This document shows positions 11,997-26,279 of a DNA stretch of 64,000 nucleotides, in pieces. This DNA comes from Lithobates sylvaticus (Eukaryota; Chordata; Amphibia; Anura; Ranidae). Under the pieces are notes generated by a model. That model was not told the origin of the DNA. It did no database searches and was given only the letters and a program-made list of their open reading frames with translations. The position numbers and the translations under genes were made by a program. The stretch is taken from assembly GCA_028564925.1 (NCBI GenBank), contig CM053032.1:121353490-121417489 (forward strand), in the 5' to 3' direction. Numbering within the stretch: the first letter of the stretch is position 1; each line of letters starts with the position of its first letter.

Positions 11997-12490
11997 TTAA
12001 GTGTCACTAAACCTACATCATAAAAAAACTATCAATAAATGCTGTATTACATGCTGTTCATACTCAGTTACTGTGGCATTTATCTTCTTTATTCTACATA
12101 AAAACCTGACTGATCCTGCTGTTCTCCATCTCGCCCTTCTGTCCATGTCCCCAATTCAGCTAGGGCTTTTGCAGTGCAGTGTTGGCAGCTCTGCACATCT
12201 CAGTTTTCAGTGAGATTCTATGCTGAGAATTTCTTCCCCATCACATTTGAGCAGCCCATGTGACTATAGAGTCACACATATACAACATGGTAAATGACAA
12301 CCCAATCCGTCCCTCCTCCTCCATGTTAACCAGCTAAACACAATGGGGTGTGGGATATTGCACTTTATAGAGGCTTTATCTACCTGTTATTCTAAGACAC
12401 AGGCTGGAGGGGCATGACACAGCCTGTGTCTCGTAGAAACCCATGCATACCATGTCATTGTCAAAAATAATAATTACTTAATTTCTAATA

Positions 12491-12549
<59 letters not shown>

Positions 12550-12787
12550 TATATATATTTATTTATTTATTTTTTAACATATGACCATCAGCAGAGGACT
12601 AGAAGCTCCCCCTGCTTTTATTTCCCTGCAGACAGGCTGGGAAAGAGCTGGGACATGTGACAGCTGTATATCGATTAGGAAAAAGGTACTTTTTTTTTAT
12701 TATTAAAATAATTACAGTGCCATCATTCATTTACAGAAATAGAAGGGACAATGTAAATTAAACAGTGTGTGTTTACTATCACTTTAA
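11997..12787. mobile_element. TTAA-flanked non-autonomous element
   Basis: TTAA at 11997-12000 and 12784-12787 bound a 790-bp element. The ends GTGTCACTAAAC and, inverted, AGTGATAGTAAAC are imperfect TIRs. They resemble the AGTGATACTAAAG end at 22906, so the two elements probably share a family. Inside lie an (AT)n tract (about 12488-12560) and a T-run near 12690. No transposase is present. Confidence 0.72.
12488..12562. repeat. (AT)n microsatellite
   Basis: An almost uninterrupted AT dinucleotide run inside the TTAA element, ending in a short ATTT repeat. Confidence 0.95.
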
Positions 12788-14500
12788 TATTTTATATCTC
12801 CATCTGGTATACAGCTATCAACAAGTTCAACTTACTTATATATTTAGACATTACCTCGCAAAATACGAGAAGAATTAGTCTATCTTGCTTGACCATCACA
12901 ACCCCTCCAGCACTTGAATCTAACTCCCTCTTCCCTAATACTAGCTGCACCTCCACTCTATACACACACCAACCCTCCCAACTCCCTGAACCCTTTTTTC
13001 AGCTAATCCTTCCAATTGTTTGATCTAGAATCTGGACTGCTTTTGGATCTACTTCTGCTTGATGTCAAATCAACTGTTCATTAAATGCTATCAATGCTCA
13101 TATCTTTAGGTTTCTAAAATTGTAAATTATTGTACTGTTATCAGCTGAGATCTTTGAGATATTTAATCCTTGATTTGTGATTCTTTATAAGCAAAAGTAT
13201 ATGATTTACATTTTGTATTATTCTTGTTTTTACTTATTAGTACGACCTTGTGTTCCCTATTTCCCAACTTTTCTAAAAATCAATAAAACTACCTGGAAAA
13301 TAAGCACTCTTTCTAATTGGACATTGGTTAGTAGTTTATCTAGAAAAAAAAAGTTCAGATTTTTGTTTTTACTTTTAACAGATGTACAACATCATAATAG
13401 TAATGATTTTAGCTTCTTTGAGGACAAAAATAAAACACTTCTGCTTATTGCATGCTGAGATCTTTGTTGCTAGGCAACTAGTACCATCATGACCTCTAGA
13501 AACTACACAATAACGTCAAACGCAAATTCAGGTTCCTATAGTTAGTGAAAATGATTCAGTGATCTGATTTATCCATGTGTGCTCACTATATATTAGCAGA
13601 CATTTGTAGATCTGTATGTCTCCAGGTTTCCACATGCTTAAAGAGCAGCAGAATGTGTCTGCCATAAGGAGGAGTGATTCATTGTCTTGTCACTTCTTGT
13701 TATTATTTATAACTTGTCCATTCCATCCTAACACTTCATAATTGATTAAAAGGTCAGTGGGTTTATATTTCAGCTGTTTGGAGGCAATTATGTTATGACA
13801 AGTGTATTTAGGATGGATCTTTCAGTTTAAAGGATACTTACAGGAAGTAGTTATCGGGAAAGGAAAATTAGGGATATTGTCGTAATTATGTAATATAACA
13901 CAAATTAAGTCTGTACACTGCTTGGGAATCTGGACGCAAATGATCAAACTGTGCATGTTGAACTTCTTCTAAAATTGAAACAGCTTCTGTAATAAGTTAG
14001 GGTAATTATTCAAATGACAAGAATAGATGATGAAAATATCCAGTATACAGAAAACAAAAATGATCATAAAGGGGCCGATTCATAATGAAAAACTGTTACT
14101 GCTATATACCATCTTTTACACTCTGCAATTTTAATTAATACTGCAGCCGGCATTTGGCGGTCCATTAATAAAAGCAGTTGAGCTCCTGAGCCTGTGATAC
14201 CTTACCAGATTTGCATTGCTTAAGTTAGCATAAAGAACTCTGATTAGAGGAAAGCTAGTCATATGACTTTGATAGGATATATAACAGATTTGCCTACTTT
14301 TATTTATTTTATTTTTCAAGCGCAGAGGTTCATAAATGGTTTGCAAATGTAAATGGTTTGCAAATTGGCCCCGCAGTGTTGTGCAAAGAGTTGGTAGGGT
14401 TATGTGATAATGGTGTAAAAAGGACCTGTCAGGGAAAAGAAAATGCATTTGCAGGTACAGAAGAAGGGCAAAACAGCTCAAACCACATTATGTGAAGCAC
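12788..14500. other. no recognisable gene
   Basis: A/T-rich sequence. 12788-13090 could continue the LINE remnant cut by the TTAA element, but no motif proves it. The rest has only short chance frames. Confidence 0.4.
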
Positions 14501-15800
14501 TAGGCCACCCATCCTGAAAAATGGCACAGGTAATAGAAGAAGCTGAGGATGATACATATTCATCAGGGGATATCTTCTGATATATAAAAAGATTGTTAAG
14601 CAGCACAACAACCTCGAACAATAAATTCTCAAGCCCTGATGGCCAAGGTTAAGGCCACCCTACACAAAGCTCTGGACAGGATCAGCACAGCTCATCAAAA
14701 CAAATTTGAGACTTCAAACACACATCACCCAGGAGATGCAATAATACATTAATACAATCCTTAAAAGGGGTTGTACACCCTTGTGTTTTTTAACCTTAAT
14801 GCATCCTATGCATCAAGGTGAAAAAAATTCTGTCACTGACAAGCCCCCCAGCCCCACTTTTACTCACCTGAGCCTGTTTGTTCCCAAGCTGGAGACATGC
14901 TCTACCTCTCTGGCCAGGGTTCTCGGCTCTTGATTGGATAGATTGATAGCAGTACAGCCATTGGCTCCTGCTGCTATCAATCAAATCCAATGATGCAGGC
15001 GTCGGGGGGGGGGGGGGTGGGGCTGTGTTCGGCATTCTGTGTCTATGGATGCAAAAGCTGGACTCTGGAGCACGCACGCACAGTAAACCCCAGGGAGATC
15101 GCTTCTCCTAGGGGGTTTACCGATGCGGGGAGGAGCCGCCAGCGCCATTGGGGGACCCCAGAAGACAATGATTGGGGCCATTCTGTGCAAAACAAACTGC
15201 ACAGTGGAGGTAAGTATGATATGTTTGTTATTTAAAAAAAAAAAAAAAACCTTGAGGATAACAAAAACAGACTAAGATCCACAAAACTGTCCTTGCTGAT
15301 GCACTTGAGGGCTCCAAAAACTGGAATGTAAGCCCAACCTGCGACTGAGAGGTCTACCAGAGTCAATAATAGACCTCCAATCTCCTGTGACTGATCTACT
15401 TCAGGAGCTGGCATGAGAGATACCTATCAATCACTTAAAATTTGACATGATTGGCTGGGCTCATACTAATAGATCTACCATGAGACATAATAGTATGTCT
15501 TTATTATTATCATACTAAGGAGCATTTGCTGCAGGCCAAGAGACCACAAGCTCCTGGAATTTCAAGGCACACATACCAATAGTTTGCAGGCCTCCTTCCA
15601 TCAACAGTAGCAAGACACTGGCAGTTCAAGCCAGTCCTGCAGCTACTGCAATCATGGCAGATTCACTACTGATGGGGCTTACCATTTGAACTATGATCCC
15701 TTTATTATAGGAAATCCCACTCTTTTACCTATATTGATGAGGCAAATAAAAGCTTAAAAGCACTCCGGCTACTTGATTCTGAGGACAACTAATTTACTTG
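14501..15800 (+). pseudogene. L1-like ORF1 remnant split by a TTAA MITE
   Basis: Before the MITE, about 14636-14758 translates in pieces as a coiled-coil-like segment (ALMAKVKATLHKALDRIS). After it, LEDNKNRL (about 15253) and an NLRLRGLPE-like stretch (about 15335-15360) lead into the ORF1 core. About 15610-15690 reads LPSTVARHWQFKPVLQLLQ, the conserved C-terminal domain also present in ORF1 at 735-1916. There are many stops and shifts. This is a different, older copy than either neighbouring L1 fragment. Confidence 0.7.
14761..15250. mobile_element. TTAA-type MITE inserted in L1 ORF1, right end eroded
   Basis: It begins TTAAAAGGGGTTGTACACCC at 14761. It contains a G-run (15004-15015) and ends in an A-run (15234-15249), after which the L1 ORF1 frame resumes. 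A matching inverted right end is not visible, so the 3' limit is set by the return of ORF1 similarity. Confidence 0.6.
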
Positions 15801-16855
15801 AGAAGTCTCTCTGTCTACACCTACATCTTAGCCTCAGTACCATCAATCAGCTGAGCCCATTAGTGAATGTCCTTACAGGACTTAACTTTTTGGACTCCAA
15901 AGACTTCCCTTGAGAGCACCAACAAACCTCTTGGAGGTTATTAAGAACATTTTCATGTAAAAATTAGCATTCTATCACACCTTTCAAAAATAAAAATTTG
16001 CCTGGTGGTAAAAGGCTAGGGCAAATCTCCAGGTGGAGAGTTTAAGTGGTTGCAAAGCATTGAAATTAAATCTGAACACAACATATCCTCATATAAAGTG
16101 TACCTGCCTTAATCTACAGCACCTAGTGTGGATCCTGGCTGCTCTCCTTACCCTACAATCTGTGTGAGTCACTTCTGACAGTTTTCTCTGACACCAGGCC
16201 GTCCATGGTGATGGCCTGCCCCCTTTCCCTATCTAGCACATAGCAGACGATTGACATCAGATGCAGATGTTTCCATTTCCTCCACTCAGGCCTCAGATTA
16301 GATTCAGTTTCCTACTCTGTGCAGGGTGTGATGTCAGATCCCCGCTTTCTGCTCCTAAAAGCTGAGAAATACCATCTGATCTGTGTATTTTGGAAGGTTG
16401 AGCACAAGAGACAACTGCAAATAAACAGGTACAGCTTACATATATGTGAACGGTTTTACCCATTTGTTATCCTTTTCATGCAGTCTTCTGATTGGAATAT
16501 CTCTACAATACCACACTGATAGCCAGGTAGGAACTCAGTTTTCTAGCTCAACTATCTGATTGAATGTGAAGAGATTGCAAAGAAAGTTGCAAAGCTGAAC
16601 AAGGAAATAAGGGTTTCACACAACATGTGCAGTGTGATAAATGGGCATGTAAATGGCAAGACTAGCTGAACAGGATTACAAATCCTTTGGCAGACAAACA
16701 GTGCACTGCACTCCTAACAGTTAAATTAGATGTCTAATTGGAGTTGTGCTACATCCCTTTCTTCTTTAACACAAGGCAGTCTATGCTAAGGTTTAGCTAG
16801 CCTTGAAGTGCATCTCCAGTCAAAAGGTTCCTGTTAAGTTTTAGAGAAGAGAAGG
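15801..16855. other. no certain feature; possible decayed LINE spacer
   Basis: Sequence downstream of the ORF1 remnant. No reverse transcriptase motif, TIR or long frame is found. Confidence 0.35.
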
Positions 16856-17978
16856 GCTAGAACCAGGGCCGTCTTTACCGCAGGGCAAAAGGGGCAGCTG
16901 CCCAGGGCCCAGTCATGGTTGGGGGCCCAAAGCAGCTGCCCCTAGAGACTGCACTGCCCATACTCTCTAACTGTCAGAATGCTCCCAAAAATCAAAGCCG
17001 CGGTTGGGACAGCACATTGCGGTTCCCTGTACTGGGTATTGCTGTCCACAGACTAGAATCTCCGCCCCCTGTACCACCCCCTTCCTCGCTCCCCCGCTGT
17101 TTTGCGGGCACTCTCCTGAACAAAGGGACATCCCTAAGACAGAGCGTGGATAGCGCGTGGAGGAGATAAGCCGAGTCCCGAGCTAGTGTGTCCAGACTGC
17201 GGAGGTAAACTCATCTGCAGGAAACTCTTTGCTAAGTCTGCTGAGTTACTGCAGCTTAGCATAGAAGTGCTGCATGTTTGCTGACAAATGTGAAGATGGC
17301 ATCTTTTTCATGTAGCGCTAGGAGAAGTGAATGGGTTTATTATAGGTTGTCACTGCCCTCCCATGCCCATACTCTTACCTCCTGCACCCCCTGTACTTTG
17401 CCCTCATTCCCTGCACTGTGCCCTGCACTCTCCTGACCCCTTTTACTGTGCCATGTTGACCCCTGCTGTACTGTTCCCTATAGACCCCCTATATTCTGCC
17501 CTTGTGATGCTCACTCTTTTGCTCTGGTGTCTCCCAAAACCCTGCAAACTGCCCTTTGCTCTAATGAACTCCATACACTGCTCTACATCCCACTGACATA
17601 TGTACACTGTATTGTTGCCCCCTTTCCTCTGCCCTACTGAACCCCTCTGTCCTGTCATCTTCTGTCCTCTGACCTACTTTTTTCTGTACAGTGCCCTACC
17701 TACTACTGACATGTGTACACTGCCCTGCATCCTAAGGCTAGGCTCACACTTAAGTGGGTTTGAGGCCCGCATCTGCCAGGTACGACAGCCCATTTATTTG
17801 TATGGGGAGCTGTGCCTGCATTTTCAGGGGGGAAAAAAGGTGCCTGCACCTTTTTTTAAATGTAGCTTTTGCACCATGCGATTTCCCTGCGGTTTCTGTA
17901 CCCACACACTCGCTACGCATGTTGTGTTCTGACTGTGATTGGTTGCCAGTGTGGAAACAGCTGTGTTTCTGTAATTTA

Positions 17979-18026
<48 letters not shown>

Positions 18027-18334
18027 CTTTGTGTCTGTTGATGTGTTTTTGGTGCCTAAGTATGGCACTTATTGTTTCTCTGCTGGCATGTGTTGTAAAT
18101 AAATGGATGCTAAAAGGATAAAAATGGATAAAAGACTGAAACTTTCAGTGAACAGTAATAATGTTCAGTAACCTCTAGCAGCCAATGTGTGAGCAGTATT
18201 AATGTGCAGCAACCATTTAGTGAGCCTGGACCAGTTTTTGAGATGTTGGGATGGAGAGCAAAATTGCATGGGGGGGGGGCAAGAAAATGTTTGCCCAGGG
18301 TCCAATCAATAATAAAGACGGCCCTGGCTAGAAC
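16856..18334. mobile_element. non-autonomous hAT element with 8-bp TSD (element 16864-18326)
   Basis: Perfect TSD GCTAGAAC at 16856-16863 and 18327-18334. The TIRs start CAGGGCCGTCTTTA at both ends (14 bp perfect); a CAGGG start and an 8-bp TSD are hAT hallmarks. The 1463-bp interior holds short pyrimidine-rich repeats (17340-17740) and a (TA)n run (17979-18020). No transposase (RW box, BED finger or dimerisation domain) is seen, so mobility would have depended on an enzyme supplied in trans. Confidence 0.92.
17979..18020. repeat. (TA)n microsatellite
   Basis: About 20 TA units inside the hAT element. Confidence 0.95.
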
Positions 18335-18354
18335 CCCCATCAGGTATGCATTGC

Positions 18355-19815
<1,461 letters not shown>

Positions 19816-20750
19816 TGTTCCCTCCTGGCTGTATTAACCTTCTTAGTTTTGGTGACCACTGTCACTAGGTCAGAAAGATGTGGAAATCCATAATTTTGCA
19901 GTCACCAGAATAGGAAGAGATGAGAAATGTGTTTTTTTTTTTTGTTTTTCTTTTAGAAACAGTCACTTTTATGTTATAGTTTTGGCATCTGGAGATGGAT
20001 ATTGTGGGAAAAAGGTCCATATTTTATATATAAGTAGTGGTATTACAATGAAACACACGCTTAAGTAGCAAAATTTGTTGTTATTTCAATTAATAGGAAT
20101 GTTATGCTTACCAGATTATTTTTGGTCACTAAATAAAGTGGTCAGATTTGATGAGATGAGCTGGAAGGCACTTATGTTAAGGAGGATTAATAGTATTCAG
20201 GACAGGTTTTCTAGCCTGACTGACTAATGTTGACTTTCTCATTGTTGGGCTAAGTGGGGTCAGGTATTCCCAACAACCAAGAACTCCCTGGTCTTGGCCC
20301 CCAGAGGCCAACTTGCCTGTTAGAGTCACAAGAGGTCCATGTCTTTAGTTGTGCTTGGCTTTATTATTGGAGCTATTTTGTCAGTAATATTTAAATAAAT
20401 CCTTGGTCTAAGCTGGTAGCAGAAAGCAATTTATAATCATTGCCTTTGTTTAACAGCAACAATATTGCCCCCTGTAGGCTATAATTTGTGTAGGATAATA
20501 TATTTATTTATTTACACACATTATACTGTTTTTTAATTTGTACATAGGTGTGTGATAGGCCTAATACATAGCTGGCAGACAACTTGCATTTTACATATCA
20601 AAAGGGTCAAATAAGTTATCTACAGTGGATTGTAAAATGTAGACTTGTCTGATCAGACTTGAAAGGAATAGTAAAGGTCCATGGGGTTGTTAATGCAATT
20701 TGGTAAGAATGCAATTTGTCCGATATCTTATGATGACATGAAAAGGAGCC
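19816..20750. other. no recognisable feature
   Basis: Unclassified A/T-rich sequence with no TIR, tandem repeat or long frame. Confidence 0.4.
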
Positions 20751-21359
20751 TTAACCACTTGACCACTGGGCACTTAAACCCCCTTAATAACCAGACAAAT
20801 TGTCAGCTTTCAGTGCTCTCACATTTTGAATGCAACACTGTACCTATTTGAATTTTTTGTCCTTTTTCTCACACAAATAGAGCTTTCTGTTGGTGGTATT
20901 TAATCACCGCTGTTTTATTTTTTTATTTTCTTTGCGCTATAAAAGAAAAAAGACCGAACATTCTGTAAAAAAAAGGCATTTTTCTTTGTTTCTGTTATAA
21001 AATTTTGCAAATTAGTAATTTTTCCTCATATATTTTGGCCAAAATTTATACCACTACATATCTTAGGTAAAAATAACCCAAATCGGTGTATATTATTTGG
21101 TCTTTGTGAAAGTTATAGAGTCCACAAGCTATGGTGCCAATCTCGGAAAATTGATCACACCTGAAGTACTGACGGCCTATCTCATTTCTTAAGACCCTAA
21201 CAAGCCAGGAAAGTACAAATACCCCCCAAATGACCCCTTTTTGGAAAGTAGACATTCCAAGGTATTTAGTAAGATGCATGGTGAGTTTTTGAAGTTGTAA
21301 TTTTTTACCACATTTCTTTGCAAAATCAAGATTTTCTTTCCTTTTTTCTTTTTTTTTTT

Positions 21360-21960
21360 CACAAAATTGTTATATTAGCAGGTTATTTCTCACACACAGC
21401 ATATGCATAGCACAAATTACACCCCAAAACACATTCTACTACTCCTCCTGAGTATGGCGATACCACATGTGTGAGACTTTTACACAGCGTGGCCACATAC
21501 AGAGGCCCAACATGCAGGGAGCGCCATCAGGCATTCTTGAAGCATAAATTACACATATAATTTCTTGACTACCTCTTACACTTTTGAAGGCCCTGGAGAA
21601 CCAGGACAATGGAAACGCCCCAAAAATGACCCAATTTTGGAAATAAAACAACCCAATGTATAATCTATGAGGCATATCGAGTCCTTTGAACATGTCATTT
21701 TTTTCTACAAGTTTTTGGAAAATGTGTAAAGAAAATGAAAACACATTTTTTTTTACACAACGTTGTCCATTTACACAATATTTCTAACACAACATGTACA
21801 TGGCAAAAATTACACCCCAAAATAGATTCTCCTACTCCTCCTGAGTACGGTGATACCACATGTGTGAGACTTTTCCACAGCGTGGCTACATACAGAGGAC
21901 CAACATGCAGGGAGCACCGTCAGGTGTTCTAGGGACATAAGTTTCAATTCTAATTTGACT
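21360..21960. repeat. roughly 390-bp direct duplication inside the TTAACCACTT element
   Basis: A block beginning near 21365 (ACACAGCATATGCATAGCAC, then a CTCCTCCTGAGTA motif and ACCACATGTGTGAGACTTTT) recurs near 21770 with the same order and moderate divergence, offset by about 395 bp. Confidence 0.8.
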
Positions 21961-22009
21961 ACCTATTACACTTTTGTGAGGCACTGTAGTGGCATGGATG
22001 TGGTATGGA

Positions 22010-22680
22010 TGAGCATGAATGGGGATAGATGAGCATGAATGGGGATAGATGAGCATGAATGGGGATGGATAAGCAGTGGATGGGGATGGCAGAGCATGAA
22101 TGAGTATGGCCGGGTACGGCTGAGTATGGATGGGTACGGCTGAGTATGGATGGGTATAGATGGGATGGCTGGGTACGGCTGAGTATGGCTGGGTATGACT
22201 GAGTACGATGGGTATGGCTAATTATGGATGGGGGTGAATGGGAAGGCTGAGCATGGATGGATGGATGAGTATTGCTGAGGATGGATTAGTATGCCGAGTA
22301 TGGATGAGTATGGATGGATGGGTATACAGAGTATGGATGGATGGGTATGCATAGTATAGATGGGTATGCAGAGTATGGCTGGGTATGCAGAGTATGGCTG
22401 GGTATGCAGAGTATGGCTGGGTATGCAGAGTATGGATGGGTATGCAGAGTATGGATGGGTATGCAGAGTATGCAGAGTATGGCTGGGTATGCAGAGTATG
22501 GCTGGGTATGGCTGGGTATGGCTGGGTATGCAGAGTATGGCTGGGTATGCAGAGTATGGCTGGGTATGGCTGGGTAAGCAGAGTATGGCTGGGTATGCAG
22601 AGTATGGCTGGGTATGGCTGAGTATGCAGAGTATGGCTGGGTATGCAGAGTATGAAGAGTATGGATGGGTGAGCATGGAT
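22010..22680. repeat. GAGTATGGCTGGGTATGCA minisatellite
   Basis: Tandem units of about 10-21 bp built from GAGTATGG(C/A)TGGGTATG with or without GCA. They are imperfect at 22010-22330 (TGAATGGGGATAGATGAGCA type) and more regular at 22360-22660. Open frames of 153-217 codons on both strands come from the repeat and are not genes. Confidence 0.92.
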
Positions 22681-22901
22681 GAATGGATCGATGGATCTCT
22701 CACTAAGCAGCGCTGTGGGCACTACACATGCAGCAGACAGCGCTGCTGCCACCGATCTCTCCCCTCTGAGCTCACACTGGACAGCGAGGGGCCCAGGGGG
22801 CGTGCGAGAGCGGAATTCTAGGAGGACTTCACTGTACGCCTTCCCAGAGTTAACAAACAGCCCTGTAGCCGTCATTCGGCTATGGGCCGGTTATTAAGTG
22901 G

Positions 22902-23326
22902 TTAAAGTGATACTAAAGTCTCGCTTTTTTTTTTCTTTAACAATAACAAATATGTTATACTTACCTGCTCTGTGCAGCAGTTTTACACAGAGCAACTGAG
23001 ATCTTCCTCTTCTTGGGTCCCTCTTTGGTGCTCCTGGCCTCTCCCTTCTGTCGAGTGCCCCCACAGCAAGCAGCTTGCTGTGGGGGCACCCAAGCTGAGC
23101 CGCAGCTCTGTGTGTCCATTCAGACGCCGAAGCCACAGTTTGGCCCGCGCCCTCTCTCTCCTGAGTGGCTAACTGACTTTGACAGCAGCGGGAGCCAATG
23201 GCGCTCTCTGCTGTGTCTCTGAGCTCAGGTATTAGGGGGGCTGAGGGGATGCTGCACACAGAAGGTTTTTTATCTTAATGCATAGAATGCAATAAGATAA
23301 AAAACCTGCCTTTACAACCTCTTTAA
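22902..23326. mobile_element. TTAA-flanked MITE abutting the previous element
   Basis: It starts TTAAAGTGATACTAAAGTCT. The inverted right end reads TTAAAGAGGTTGTAAAGGCA, with TTAA at 22902-22905 and 23323-23326. The left TTAA is also the last four bases of the TTAACCACTT element, so this MITE used that TTAA as its target. It is non-coding, with a GC-rich middle. Confidence 0.8.
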
Positions 23327-23770
23327 GTATTTATTGAGTATTTGTTTATGGTAAATAGCATTTCAAAGGGGAACTTGTTTACTCATATAAGGTTTGTTAG
23401 GAATGTGATTTTGCCTTAAACAATACAGGAGATCTCTGACAAATTTAATTGAAACTTATACCTGCAGCTGTCCAAGGCCAGGAGACATGATTTGACACAT
23501 TGGATCAAAAGTGTTTGGTCAACCAATCAGGAAGCCCTCCAGTTTGAGACACTAGTATTTCAGAGGAAGGTTTTAGTTGTTAAATACATTCATTCTTCAT
23601 CTTGATAGAAGCACAGGTCTAGATTGTAACACATTATTGCATCAGTGTTGCCAACCTACCAGATTGAAATTTATTGACACAACACTCAAATTTTACTGGC
23701 ACAGCCATGTTTTTAACTGACATTTCCAGAAGTTACAAAATTACAGTTTTTAAGTTCAAATTTCAGTATT
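23327..23770. other. no recognisable gene
   Basis: Unclassified. 23644-23700 begins CAGTGTTGCCAACC, which could be a hAT-like end, but no partner end is found. Confidence 0.35.
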
Positions 23771-24240
23771 TAACCACTTCAGCCCCGGAAGGATTTGCCC
23801 CCTTAACGACCAGGCCATATTTTGCGATACGGCACTGCGTTGCTTTAACTGGCAATTGCGCGGTCATGCGACATTGTACCCAAACAAAATTGAAGTCCTT
23901 TTTTCCCCATAGAGCTTTCTTTCGGTGGTATTTGATCACCTATGTGGTTTTTATTTTATAAACAAAAAAAAAAACTTAAATTTTCAAAAAAATAAAGTTT
24001 TTTTTTTTACTTTCTGCTATAATGCATATCCAAATAAAAAAAATAAAAAAACAAATGTATTCATGAGTTTAGGCCGATATATGTAGGCATATATTGAATG
24101 GTTTGCGTAAAAGTTATCGATTCTACCATATAGGGGATAGATTTAGGGACTTTTATTTATTCTTTATTGTTTTTACTGGTAATGGTGGTGATCTTCGATT
24201 TTTAATGGGACTGCGACATTGTGGCGACAAACGTGCCAAA
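23771..24240 (+). mobile_element. TTAACCACTT-family fragment (left end)
   Basis: It starts TTAACCACTTCAGCCCCGGA and continues with the family segments ACCAGGCCATATTTTGCGAT and AGAGCTTTCTTTCGGTGGTA. Similarity stops near 24240 with no right end. Confidence 0.7.
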
Positions 24241-24385
24241 ATCGCAGCGCGATTCAGAAGAGAAGCAAGAAGTAGAGGCATCGGAAACGGCCCTGTGTTT
24301 TGCCAAAATTTGGAATTGCGGGCAGAATTGCAGCGATTCTGCCCACGATTCAAATCGCCTAGGTGTGAATGAAGCCTAAATAAAT
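24241..24385. mobile_element. fragment of a GTGTGAATGAAGCCT-ended MITE
   Basis: Only the right end (CGCCTAGGTGTGAATGAAGCC) is present. It resembles ends of the type AGGCTTCATTCACACC. The left end is missing. Confidence 0.45.
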
Positions 24386-24952
24386 GCATCTGTCTGGATT
24401 AACCGAGTTGCTGCGGGAATAATTTGCTTTTTGGATAGAGGAGTTTTGCATTCCATACCAGCTAGCGAACTCTTGCCTCAACAATATAAATTCTAATAAT
24501 AATTATCACTCATCTTCATCCCTACTATATAACTCCTCATCCACTACTATCTGACTACACCCCTCACATCACTCACTGTGTATTTGTGTGTCCACCCGCT
24601 GTGTCTGCTTGACCATTCCTAGACAAGTGGCAAACACACTACACCCATCACAGAAAGACTGTACATTGCTGCTACGAGAAACAAGAGCAGCTGACATTAC
24701 CTTCTGTGACTGGCACCAGAATAGGCTCTGTCATGGGCAAAAAATTTTGCCAAGGGACTTTACTGAGTGATACCAAATAATAATAATAATGGTAAAAATA
24801 CAAAATTTCTCTAATATTGTATAAAAACAGACAGAATCTGATATTAGTTGTAGTATCATAAAAACATATCGCCAATATACATACATATTGCAAATATTGA
24901 TGTATAGACATTATTTCAAAAACACTTCCTAATTCATAAGAGCTGTAGTGTC
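24386..24952. other. no recognisable feature
   Basis: Unclassified sequence with a short (AAT)n run at 24775-24790. Confidence 0.4.
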
Positions 24953-25384
24953 TAATGCCGCGTACACATGGTCGGAATTCTCGTCAGAAAAAGCTCTGAT
25001 GGTTTTCCCGTCGGAATTCCGACGGAATTTCGCTCAAACTGTCTTGCCTACACGTGGTCACACTAAATTCCGACGGTCAATAACACAGCGATATACAACA
25101 CGTTTGATGGCACTATAAAAGGGAAGTTTAATGCTTCCGAGCATGCGTCAAATTGTTTCCGAGCATGCGTCAGAATTGTGCGTGTCGGAATTGCATACAC
25201 ACGATCGGAAAATCCGATAGAAAGGTTTTACGTCTGAAAAATTAAGAACAGGCTCTCAATCCAAAGTCCGTCGGAAATGCCGACAGAAAAAGGCCAATGG
25301 GCATACACATGGTCGGAAAATCTGATGAAAAGCTCCCATCGGACTGTTTTCATCGTAAATTCCGACCGTGTGTATGCGGCATAA
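24953..25384. mobile_element. TAA-flanked MITE, Harbinger-like (element 24956-25381)
   Basis: The ends TGCCGCGTACACATGGTCGG and, inverted, TGCCGCATACACACGGTCGG form a clear TIR. Direct TAA repeats lie at 24953-24955 and 25382-25384. The 426-bp interior is built of repeated GTCGGAATTCCGAC-type palindromes and has no coding capacity. A 3-bp TAA TSD fits the Harbinger superfamily, which I infer rather than prove. Confidence 0.8.
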
Positions 25385-26060
25385 GTGTTTCATGGGACAG
25401 CGCCCACTTCCTCAGGAGGGAAGAAAAAATGTATATATTGGTGACTTAAAATTCCCATACACCCAAAAACTGCTTCTATGTTCTATATGAAATTGGGGGT
25501 GGTGGCACCATGTTTAGATTCAGGTCACACCTTGCCTTTTACAGTACAGCACTGGGTTTTAATTTTCCAATTTTTCTTTGATTGCGAGGTTAGCCCTATA
25601 ATCTTTAACATATGAAATGCATAGAGTGCTTAGGTAAAAAAAAAAGAACTGTAACAATTTATTTTCTTCTAAAATGTATTTGAATAAATATTCAATTTGC
25701 AATAAATGAAGACAAATAAATAAAAAATTCTTGTACTTGTATTCATTTGTCCAGTAAAATTTGCATTAAGAATTTACATTAAAGATTACTCACCATCAGG
25801 CTTGCTATCTTCTATTATATTCTGTTTTCCCAGAACACTGTGAGCTTTCATGATTCTTATTGCCAAAGAAAAAAAATACCCTCTTTCAGCTCAAAGCATA
25901 TATGCAGCTAAATACTTCTGATAGAGTGAAGGAGGATTAGAATCATGGTGGGTTTCACTGCTATCTGTGGCACCATGAGAGAGATTTGCCCTAACTTATG
26001 GTCATGGTGACAAAGTTTTCACCAGACAGGGAATGGAGAAAAATTTCCAACAGCGACACA
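25385..26060. other. no recognisable feature
   Basis: A/T-rich sequence without frames, TIRs or tandem repeats. Confidence 0.4.
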
Positions 26061-26279
26061 GACATTATTATTATTATTATACACGATTTATATAGCACCA
26101 ACAGTTTACGCAGCACTTTACAATGTACAGGGGGACAAAACAAGTACAGTACAGTTCAATACAAAAGGTACAGGAGGGCCCTGCTCATAGAGCTTACATT
26201 CTAAAGGAACGGGGTGGTGGTACAAAAGGCAATAGCTGCAGAGAATGATTTCATGGGGGTGGCTCAGGGACAGTTGTTG

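Larger units (their letters stand above)
20751..22905. mobile_element. TTAACCACTT-end element carrying an internal minisatellite
   Basis: It starts TTAACCACTTGACCACTGGG at 20751 and ends in the inverted AAGTGGTTAA at 22896-22905. The 2.15-kb interior includes the segment AGAGCTTTCTGTTGGTGGTA (20880), shared with the copies at 23771, 39809, 41095, 58995 and 61440. It also has a roughly 390-bp direct duplication and a minisatellite (22010-22680). There is no transposase. The class is unproven; the shared TTAA at both ends may be a TSD. Confidence 0.75.

Noticed and set aside
22218-22875. Open frames of 153-217 codons on both strands rich in HTQPYSAYPAIL or YAEYGWV repeats
   Set aside because: They arise because the minisatellite unit is near a multiple of 3 and lacks stops. 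There is no start context or family similarity, and frames are open on both strands.
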